Origin: JAWWPG01 sp037719575
GTDB taxonomy: Bacteria; Actinomycetota; Actinomycetes; Propionibacteriales; Nocardioidaceae
DNA: 12,067 nt
Assembly: GCA_037719575.1 (NCBI GenBank)
Contig: JBBJMF010000091.1
Span: forward strand, 1-12,067
Direction of reading: 5' to 3'
The position numbers were made by a program, and so were the translations under genes. The notes under the pieces are model-generated. The model made no database searches. It had not been told where the DNA came from and saw nothing but the letters and a program-made list of their open reading frames with translations. The stretch's first letter is position 1, and every line of letters starts with the position of its first letter. This document shows positions 7,174-12,067 of this stretch, piece by piece.

Positions 7174-7195
7174 CGAAGCCGGGAGTTCGCGGGAA
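7168..7195. repeat. Perfect 10-bp inverted repeat overlapping the palindrome
   Basis: TTCCCGCGAA (7168-7177) and TTCGCGGGAA (7186-7195) are exact reverse complements separated by eight bases (GCCGGGAG). Six bases are shared with the right half of the 7158-7173 palindrome, so as RNA the two hairpins exclude each other and as DNA they give closely spaced half-sites of the CGGGAA/TTCCCG and CGCGAA/TTCGCG kind. It starts 85 bases before the membrane-protein ATG. Confidence 0.55.
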
Positions 7196-7219
7196 GATGA
7201 ACGGGCATTCCGGATCTGT

Positions 7220-7266
7220 TCTCGGGAGACACACCGGCGACACAGTGGAGTCTCCGCTTTCCGAGA
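7220..7266 (+). repeat. Possible leader stem just before the ribosome-binding site
   Basis: TCTCGG (7220-7225) can pair with CCGAGA (7261-7266), and directly inside GAGAC (7226-7230) pairs with GTCTC (7250-7254), leaving an asymmetric internal loop 7255-7260. The structure would end one base before the AGGAG-rich ribosome-binding region (7268-7273) and could tune translation of the membrane-protein pair. Whether the transcript starts upstream of 7220 is unknown. Confidence 0.3.
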
Positions 7267-7279
7267 GAAGGAGTCACCG

Positions 7280-7654
7280 ATGAGCCCCACAACCACCCGG
7301 CAGAGGGTCGGCCTCGTGCTGGCCGGACTGCTCAGTGCCATCAGTATCCCGAGCGTCTTCTTCCCCACCGGCGACGGCAATGACGGTCCGCCGCTGGCGA
7401 TCCTCGTCCTCGGCAGTGTCCTCGGCGTCATCGGGCTGGCCGCCGTCATCGTCGCCTGGCGGAGTGGGAGCCGGACCGCGATCCGGGTCGCGGCCGGCGC
7501 GCTGATCATCAACCTGCTGACCTCGTTGCCCGCGTTCTTCGTCGATGTACCGGCGGTGATCAAGTTGCTGACCGGGATCAGCGTCCTCGTGACCGTGCTT
7601 GCCGTCGGTCTGATGTTCTCCCCGAACCGACGGCGCGTGCCGGTACTGGACTGA
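7280..7654 (+). CDS. Small four-TM membrane protein of unknown function
   Basis: The 124-residue protein is almost entirely hydrophobic, with four predicted membrane segments (about 8-27, 38-59, 68-85, 92-113), a short polar loop GDGNDGPP (31-38) and a basic C-terminal tail (NRRRV). No enzyme or transporter motif is recognisable. ATG 7280 is preceded by AAGGAG (7268-7273) at ideal spacing, so it is preferred over the much longer frame reaching back over the regulator. The next gene starts 12 bases after the stop, indicating an operon of two membrane proteins. It is divergent from the two-component pair and probably under its control, by position only. It could be an accessory subunit, a stress-response membrane protein or a sensor partner. 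Confidence 0.82.
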   Translation: MSPTTTRQRVGLVLAGLLSAISIPSVFFPTGDGNDGPPLAILVLGSVLGVIGLAAVIVAWRSGSRTAIRVAAGALIINLLTSLPAFFVDVPAVIKLLTGISVLVTVLAVGLMFSPNRRRVPVLD

Positions 7655-7666
7655 AAGGGGCTGACG

Positions 7667-7954
7667 ATGATCGCGGTTGTCACCGTCCTGTTCGCCTTCC
7701 CGCTCGGCTACCTCCTCAGGTCCCGGCTGGCCGCCAACACGGCGTACGCCATCGCCTACCTCTGGGCGTTCGCGTTCCAGACGCTGTACCTGATGCTCGA
7801 CTCACTTGGCGACGGCAAGGACCCGGCATTCCGGGCGGGAGAGTTTCCCTGGTCCTACGGCGTGGTCACGCTGGCGATCTTCCTGGCCGGGTTCGCCGTG
7901 GTGAGCCTCGGACACTGGCTCCGTGGGCGGCGCACCGGGGCGGCCACGACGTAA
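7667..7954 (+). CDS. Small three-TM membrane protein of unknown function
   Basis: The 95-residue protein has three likely membrane segments (about 2-17, 23-44, 62-84), a charged loop between the last two (DSLGDGKDPAFRAGEFPW, 45-62) and a basic C-terminus (RGRRTG). No known family is recognised from the sequence. The start has AAAGGGG (7654-7660) about six bases upstream of ATG 7667. It follows the four-TM gene after a 12-base gap, so the two are probably co-transcribed and might form a complex. It ends 12 bases before the stop of the convergent ECF operon, with no convincing terminator between them. Confidence 0.82.
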   Translation: MIAVVTVLFAFPLGYLLRSRLAANTAYAIAYLWAFAFQTLYLMLDSLGDGKDPAFRAGEFPWSYGVVTLAIFLAGFAVVSLGHWLRGRRTGAATT

Positions 7955-7966
7955 GCTCCGGGAGCG

Positions 7967-8818
7967 TCAGTCAAAGGTTGTCGGGGCGCCGAAGGAAGCG
8001 CGGCGTGAGGCTCGGCGGAGAGTGGCCAGCACCGCCGGGCCGAACGCCAGGATCGCCAGGGAGTTCGTGATCGCGCGGCCGGTGTCCCAGCTGAGCGTCG
8101 ACGTCGTCAGCGTGTAGACCACGAAGCGGTGCAGGTTGTCCAGCACGCCACCGCCCGGCACGAATGAGACCTGCGTGCCTGGTCCCACCGCGTACGGCCA
8201 GAACGACAGGTTCATCAGGAACCCGAACAGGTACGCCGCGACGATCCCGTAGCCGACCAACATCGCGATCTCGAGCCTGCCGCGCAGGTTCCGCGGGAGC
8301 AGCCCGGCCCCCAGCCCGATCCAGGCCGATGCCAGCATCTGGAAGGGGAGCCACGGGCCCACGCCGGCCGTGAGCAGGGCCGAGGCGAAGATCGAGGTGC
8401 AGCCGAGGACGAAGCCGAAGCCAGGCCCGAAGACACGTCCTGCCAGCACCAGCATGAAGAACACGGTCTCGACGCCGGCGAGCCCCGCGCCCAGCGGGCG
8501 CAGCGCCGCGTTGACAGCAGACAGCACGCCGAGCATCGCCAGCGCCTTCGAGTCCATCCCGCCCTCACTGAACGAGGCGAGCACGATCCCCACCACCACA
8601 GGCAGGATGAGCACGAAGACGAAGGGGGCATCACCTTGGTGGCCGACGGACCCCCCGGGCACGTCCACGAGGAGCGGCCAGCAGAACATGACCAGGCCGC
8701 CGAGGGTGGCGACCGACAACAGGGTCGCGGTCCGGACCCCGATCCTCAGGACTGCCGTCTCGTCTCGCGGCCGCCAGGACGGTGACCGGGAGGCCACCCG
8801 CTCCACGACGTCAACCAT
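7967..8818 (-). CDS. ECF transporter S component (substrate-binding membrane subunit)
   Basis: The 283-residue protein is the likely substrate-specificity subunit of the ECF transporter encoded in the same operon. After a polar N-terminus (1-28) there are about six membrane segments beginning near 31-51. The region ALAMLGVLSAVNAALRPLG (92-110) followed by GVETVFFMLVLAGRVFGPGFGF and PWLPFQMLASAWIGLGAG is typical of actinobacterial S components encoded beside EcfT and fused ATPases. Small Ala/Gly-rich helices of this kind pack against the EcfT coupling helices. The ATG at 8818 overlaps the upstream ATPase stop by eight bases, with GAGG (CCTC at 8825-8828 on the plus strand) upstream. The substrate is not readable; a corrinoid is one possibility by analogy to related loci. 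It is the last gene of the operon. Confidence 0.85.
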   Translation of the reverse strand: MVDVVERVASRSPSWRPRDETAVLRIGVRTATLLSVATLGGLVMFCWPLLVDVPGGSVGHQGDAPFVFVLILPVVVGIVLASFSEGGMDSKALAMLGVLSAVNAALRPLGAGLAGVETVFFMLVLAGRVFGPGFGFVLGCTSIFASALLTAGVGPWLPFQMLASAWIGLGAGLLPRNLRGRLEIAMLVGYGIVAAYLFGFLMNLSFWPYAVGPGTQVSFVPGGGVLDNLHRFVVYTLTTSTLSWDTGRAITNSLAILAFGPAVLATLRRASRRASFGAPTTFD

Positions 8819-10436
8819 GAGCAGCCTCGGTGACCAGGGCAGCCGAGACCTCGGACGTCGTCAGCCACTGTTGCGGAGCGAGGACCTTGGCGACCTGTGG
8901 AGCGAAGACCGGCGACGCCGCCAGTGCTTCCGCTGTCGGTCCCGACGTGATGACCTCCCCCTCGGAGAGGACGACGACCCGCTGGGCGGTCTGCGCGACG
9001 AACTCCACGTCATGGGTCGCGACGAGGACCGCCTTGCCGCTCGCCGCAAGCTCCATCAGCATCGCGCTCAGCCGCTCCTTGGCCCGGTAGTCGAGCCCGC
9101 GGGTCGGCTCGTCGAGCAGGACCACCCGAGGGTCGGCGGCGAGCTGGAGGGCCAGGGCAAGCGAGAGCCGCTGCCCGTCGGAGAGGTCCCGCGGGTGGGT
9201 GGTCCCGGGGATGGCCGACCCGTCGCAGAGCCGGTCGAAGATTCGTCGAGCCGTGCCGGCTGCCGTCTCGAGCGCGCCGTCGGCGGCGGCGCACTCCGTG
9301 TCGACGCTGTCGTGGTAGAGCAGGTCGCCTGACTGCTGGGGTACCAGGGCCACCAGGGACGCAGCCTCGCGGCGGGACAACCGCGCGGCGTCCTTGCCGG
9401 CGATCGTCACGGTCCCGCCCGAGCGTCGGCCGCCGCCCTGCACAGCCCACAGCAACGACGACTTGCCGGAGCCGTTGCGTCCCATCAGAGCGACGATCTC
9501 GCCGGGGGCTGCCTCCACATCAACACCCCGCACCGCCGCGTGGCCGTCGTAGGTCACCGTGACGGACCGCGCGCGCAGACCCTCGGAGACGTCACCTCTG
9601 GCAGTCGGGGTGCGGTTCGGCGCTCGTCCGGCGAGCAGCGCCCGCAGCGGACTGGCCCGTCGCCGGGCGTCTCGCACCGAGAGCGGGAGAGGCGTCCAGC
9701 CACACCGGCGCCCGAGCTCGACCACCGGCGGAGCGAGAGGTGAGTCGACGAGCATGTTGGCGGGACTTCCGGATACAGCCAGGCCGTGCTGGATGAGCAC
9801 GATCTGGTCGACATACTCCACCACCCGCTCCAGCCGGTGCTCCGCCGCGATCACGGTGACGCCCACGTCGTGCACGAGCCTGAGCACGGCGGCCAGCGCA
9901 TCCTCGGCGGCCGCCGGGTCGAGTGCCGACGTCGGTTCGTCGAGCACCAGCACCCGCGGGCCCAGCGTCAGCACGGAGCCGAGCGCCACCCGCTGCTGCT
10001 CGCCGCCCGACAACGTCCGCAGGGCACGGCGGCGCAGGTGCGAGATCCCCATCAGGTCGAGCACCTCCTCGACCCGTCGACGCATGGCCGGCGGCGCCAC
10101 AGCGTGCTGCTCCATGCCGTAGGCCAGCTCCTCCTCGACGGTGTCGGTCACGAAGCCGGCGAACGGGTCCTGCCCGACGACACCGACGGTGCCGGCGAGC
10201 TCCCTCGGCGGACGGTTCCGCGGGCTCAGCCCATCGACCACGACCGCTCCATCGACGTGCCCGCCGGTGAAGTGCGGCACCAGTCCGTTCACCGCCCGCA
10301 GCAGTGTCGTCTTGCCCGAGCCGGTGTGCCCCACGACAAGCGCGAAGTCGCCCTCCGCCACGTCCATCTCGACCCGGTCGAGGACGGGAAGTGCCGAACC
10401 CGGATACCAGAACGAGAAGCCACGGAACGCGATCAC
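8811..10436 (-). CDS. ecfA: Fused double ATPase of the ECF transporter (EcfA-EcfA')
   Basis: This roughly 541-residue cytoplasmic protein carries two ABC ATPase domains and supplies both ATP sites of the ECF module. Domain 1: Walker A GHTGSGKTT (36-44), Q-loop VGQDPF (87-92), signature LSGGEQQ (142-148), Walker B VLVLDEP (162-168) and switch His200 (AAEHRLE). Domain 2: Walker A GRNGSGKSS (319-327), signature LSDGQR (418-423, Asp where the second Gly normally stands), Walker B VVLLDEP (438-444) and switch His475 (VATHD). Both sites keep the residues needed for ATP binding. I chose GTG 10436 because it overlaps the ecfT stop as GTGA and begins exactly at the first ABC strand (VIAFRGFSFWYPG). 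An in-frame ATG at 10481 would add 15 low-complexity residues and a 49-base overlap. The fusion is common in actinobacterial ECF systems; other ABC importers are less likely given the EcfT and S-component neighbours. Confidence 0.92.
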   Translation of the reverse strand: MIAFRGFSFWYPGSALPVLDRVEMDVAEGDFALVVGHTGSGKTTLLRAVNGLVPHFTGGHVDGAVVVDGLSPRNRPPRELAGTVGVVGQDPFAGFVTDTVEEELAYGMEQHAVAPPAMRRRVEEVLDLMGISHLRRRALRTLSGGEQQRVALGSVLTLGPRVLVLDEPTSALDPAAAEDALAAVLRLVHDVGVTVIAAEHRLERVVEYVDQIVLIQHGLAVSGSPANMLVDSPLAPPVVELGRRCGWTPLPLSVRDARRRASPLRALLAGRAPNRTPTARGDVSEGLRARSVTVTYDGHAAVRGVDVEAAPGEIVALMGRNGSGKSSLLWAVQGGGRRSGGTVTIAGKDAARLSRREAASLVALVPQQSGDLLYHDSVDTECAAADGALETAAGTARRIFDRLCDGSAIPGTTHPRDLSDGQRLSLALALQLAADPRVVLLDEPTRGLDYRAKERLSAMLMELAASGKAVLVATHDVEFVAQTAQRVVVLSEGEVITSGPTAEALAASPVFAPQVAKVLAPQQWLTTSEVSAALVTEAAHG

Positions 10437-11548
10437 GCCGGCACCAGCCGACCCGAGTCCGCCGGCAACGGTGTTGCCCATGCGGGGACCACACCGACCA
10501 GCACGCCGATGATCGGAAGCAGCGCCAGCTGAGGCCAGGCGAGTGGGTTGAGGGACGGGTTGAGGTTCGCCGGGTCGACCCGAGACGTCACGGTGACGAG
10601 GGCTCCGGCGGTCAGTCCGGACACGACGACGACGACCTCGGCCACGCGCCAGCGGTCCGGACGGTACGACGACCGGCTGACCCCTCGACCCGACAGCACG
10701 ACGCCGAGCACGCCGACCGCGAGACCGACGATGAGCAGGGGCGTGGCGAGCACCCGCGGAGTGGTGCCGTCGAGCAGACAGTAGACGCCGACACAGATCC
10801 CGGCCAGGCCCACGACCAGCAGGCCCCCGGTCACCCGGGACGCTCGCCGCGAGCGGCCACCGGTCCGACCGTATCCGCGGGAGTCCATCGACGCCGCCAG
10901 CACCAGCGAACGGTCCAGCGCGTCCTCGAGCACCGGGATCACGACCATCCGAAGCTCGGCGAACCTGGATGAGCCACTCTTTGCCGGACGCAGCCGGCGC
11001 GCCCGGCCCACCCGCACAACGCTCTCCGCCAGCTGCGGGAAGACCGAGAGCGCGACCACGACCGCGGTGCTCACCTCGTGCAGCGCCGGCGGCATCGAAC
11101 GCAGCAGTCTGCGCGGGTTGGCGAGGGCATTGGCAGCCCCGAGACAGATCAGCATCGTGGCCAGCCGCATGCCGTCGTACACACCTGCCAGCACCGACTC
11201 CGCCGTGACGTCGCCGAACAGGTGGATCCCCGAAACGAGGTGCGGCAGGGCGATCGTGGGCAACGCAAGCAGCACCTGGTCACCCTGGTCACCCGCGAAC
11301 ACGATGCGGAAGAACACCCTGATCGCGACCACCAGCAGACCACCGAGCACGTAGAGGCGGAACGCGTTGGCCCACGGAGCGTCCGGACGCCTGGCCAGCA
11401 CCACGCAGCAGGCGACACCGAGAATCACCCCCAGCAGCAACGGGTTCGTCGTCCGGCTCGCCGCGACCGTCAAGCCGAGCGCCCACACCCACCACGCCAG
11501 CGGGTGCAGCGACCGGCGGAGACGGCACGTCGCGGCACGGTCCCTCAT
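10433..11548 (-). CDS. ecfT: ECF transporter transmembrane subunit EcfT
   Basis: The 371-residue integral membrane protein links the ATPases to the S component. Hydrophobic segments cover about 18-51, 65-84, 128-143 and 160-175, followed by the cytoplasmic coupling region. Two Arg-containing coupling motifs typical of EcfT are seen: GRARRLRP (181-188) and AASMDSRGYGR (218-228), which dock into the two ATPase domains. After them come further membrane segments (about 240-259, 267-286, 302-320, 338-357), so the protein is longer than the common EcfT of about 260 residues. The ATG at 11548 overlaps the stop of the upstream surface-protein gene by four bases (ATGA), and GAAGGAG (CTCCTTC at 11561-11567 on the plus strand) lies upstream. 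The gene is in the middle of the operon; regulation would lie beyond the right edge. Confidence 0.88.
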   Translation of the reverse strand: MRDRAATCRLRRSLHPLAWWVWALGLTVAASRTTNPLLLGVILGVACCVVLARRPDAPWANAFRLYVLGGLLVVAIRVFFRIVFAGDQGDQVLLALPTIALPHLVSGIHLFGDVTAESVLAGVYDGMRLATMLICLGAANALANPRRLLRSMPPALHEVSTAVVVALSVFPQLAESVVRVGRARRLRPAKSGSSRFAELRMVVIPVLEDALDRSLVLAASMDSRGYGRTGGRSRRASRVTGGLLVVGLAGICVGVYCLLDGTTPRVLATPLLIVGLAVGVLGVVLSGRGVSRSSYRPDRWRVAEVVVVVSGLTAGALVTVTSRVDPANLNPSLNPLAWPQLALLPIIGVLVGVVPAWATPLPADSGRLVPA

Positions 11549-12067
11549 TCGCGCTCGGCTCTCCTTCGCCAGGCTGCGATGCCTCCGCCGGCGGCCAGCA
11601 GGGCGACAAGGCCGATCCCGACGATCGGCGTCAGTGCCGACCCGCTCTGCGTGGTCGGCTCTCGCGGGAGCTCACCACTGACCCGCTCGCCAGCCGCGTT
11701 GTGGCCCGCGGCGACCGGGTCCAGGACCGGCCCCGAGGTGGCGGCTCCATCCGTGGGCCCATCTGCCCCGGTGTGCTTCGGGGCCGACGACGGGCTCCGT
11801 AATGGGTCGTCGGATGTCACCGCAGTCGGACGAGGCGAGGAGTGCTGGGACGGGGGTGGACCCTCGTTCGTCGACGGGGTGCCGGCCTGGGTGGTCGCAC
11901 CCGGACGGCCGGGCGAGGTACGAGTCGGTGGCTTCCGAGTCGGTGGGTGGGTCGGGGGCCGATGAGTCGGTCGCGCGGTGGTGGGTGGTGCGCTGGTGGG
12001 TGGTGTCGTGGTGGGAGGCGCACTGGTCGCGGGCGGCGTGGTCGGAGGCGGCGTGGTCGGAGGCGGC
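11545..12067 (-). CDS. C-terminal part of a Pro/Thr-rich, membrane-anchored surface protein (5' end outside window)
   Basis: The minus-strand frame ending with TGA at 11545 stays open to the window edge, so the start lies to the right. About 173 residues are visible. The first ~80 are rich in Pro, Thr and Ser, beginning with PPPTT units and continuing through PPTTARPTHRPPTHPPTRK. Such stretches are usual wall-spanning stalks in Gram-positive bacteria. A mixed linker follows, then one hydrophobic segment (ALTPIVGIGLVALLAAGGGI) and a basic tail (AWRRRAERE). This is a C-terminal membrane anchor with the extracellular part upstream; no LPXTG sortase site is seen. A possible internal GTG at 11820 would split the stalk and is not preferred. 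It overlaps ecfT by four bases and is co-transcribed, so the missing N-terminal domain probably captures or processes the transporter's substrate outside the cell. That role is inference. Confidence 0.8.
   Translation of the reverse strand, partial: PPPTTPPPTTPPATSAPPTTTPPTSAPPTTARPTHRPPTHPPTRKPPTRTSPGRPGATTQAGTPSTNEGPPPSQHSSPRPTAVTSDDPLRSPSSAPKHTGADGPTDGAATSGPVLDPVAAGHNAAGERVSGELPREPTTQSGSALTPIVGIGLVALLAAGGGIAAWRRRAERE
12038..12067. repeat. Two tandem copies of a 15-bp repeat in the Pro/Thr stalk
   Basis: GTGGTCGGAGGCGGC occurs twice in a row (12038-12052 and 12053-12067), each encoding Pro-Pro-Pro-Thr-Thr on the minus strand. Degenerate GTGGT/GGTGG units continue leftward to about 11940. 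The array runs off the window edge, so the full copy number is unknown. Such coding repeats can change length by slipped replication. Confidence 0.7.

Larger units (their letters stand above)
7123..7279. promoter_or_regulatory. Divergent regulatory region between the response regulator and small membrane-protein genes
   Basis: These 157 bases separate the regulator ATG (leftward) from the first membrane-protein ATG (rightward), so they must contain the promoter for at least the rightward genes and most simply for both directions. They hold a 16-bp perfect palindrome (7158-7173), an overlapping perfect 10-bp inverted repeat (7168-7195), a possible leader stem (7220-7266) and a strong ribosome-binding site AAGGAG (7268-7273, six bases before ATG 7280). 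I could not identify a convincing -35/-10 pair. TTGACC at 7152-7157 resembles a -35 box but lacks a well-placed -10 box. Confidence 0.6.

Noticed and set aside
7955..7965. Terminator between the membrane-protein gene and the convergent ECF operon
   Set aside because: GCTC-CGG-GAGC gives only a four-bp stem with a three-base loop and no T-run.
10437..10481. Alternative ATG start of the double ATPase at 10481
   Set aside because: It gives a 49-base overlap and 15 Gly/Ala-rich residues before the first ABC strand; the GTG at 10436 overlaps the ecfT stop as GTGA like other junctions here. It is not fully excluded.
11545..11660. LPXTG-type sortase anchor at the end of the surface protein
   Set aside because: The C-terminus has the hydrophobic segment and basic tail, but no LPXTG or clear variant precedes it; LPREP is not a fit. 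A plain membrane anchor explains the sequence.
11078..11965. Plus-strand open frame (295 codons) opposite ecfT and the surface-protein gene
   Set aside because: The opposite strand encodes EcfT with both coupling motifs; this frame is Arg/Pro/Gln-rich low complexity.

Overview
The window is high-GC DNA whose codons end almost always in G or C. Genes are tightly packed, with GTGA and ATGA stop/start overlaps. Together with the gene families present this points to an actinobacterium, most likely a Nocardioides-like member of the Propionibacteriales. The genus is an inference; no rRNA or tRNA is present to confirm it.

The window has three functional blocks. (1) Positions ~1-4118 are a phenylacetate (paa) catabolic segment. 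paaN (ring-cleavage aldehyde dehydrogenase) lies on the minus strand. Divergent from it is a coupled plus-strand operon of a GNAT acetyltransferase, paaI (acyl-CoA thioesterase) and paaK (phenylacetate-CoA ligase). The 121-bp divergent intergenic region carries a nested dyad that could be the operator. The ring epoxidase genes (paaABCDE) and the rest of the beta-oxidation genes are not here. A few all-GC3 codons at the left edge suggest the tail of another plus-strand gene. (2) Positions ~4145-7954 hold a minus-strand GNAT gene broken by an apparent one-base deletion, then a NarL/LuxR-type two-component system (response regulator followed by an overlapping multi-TM, GAF-containing HisKA_3 kinase). 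Divergent from the regulator are two small multi-pass membrane proteins. The shared intergenic region holds an overlapping pair of perfect palindromes and a possible leader hairpin, so the membrane-protein pair is the obvious candidate target of the regulator. (3) Positions 7967-12067 are a minus-strand operon for an energy-coupling factor (ECF) vitamin/micronutrient transporter. From upstream (right) to downstream (left) it runs: the C-terminal part of a Pro/Thr-rich membrane-anchored surface protein (cut by the window edge), EcfT, a fused double ATPase EcfA-EcfA', and an S component. All junctions overlap. A corrinoid (B12-type) substrate is possible by analogy to similar actinobacterial loci, but the sequence in hand does not show it.

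No rRNA, tRNA, CRISPR array, insertion sequence, integrase or prophage gene was seen. The most interesting points are the surface-protein/ECF operon, the divergent two-component/membrane-protein locus with its compact palindromes, and the acetyltransferase translationally coupled to the paaI-paaK genes.
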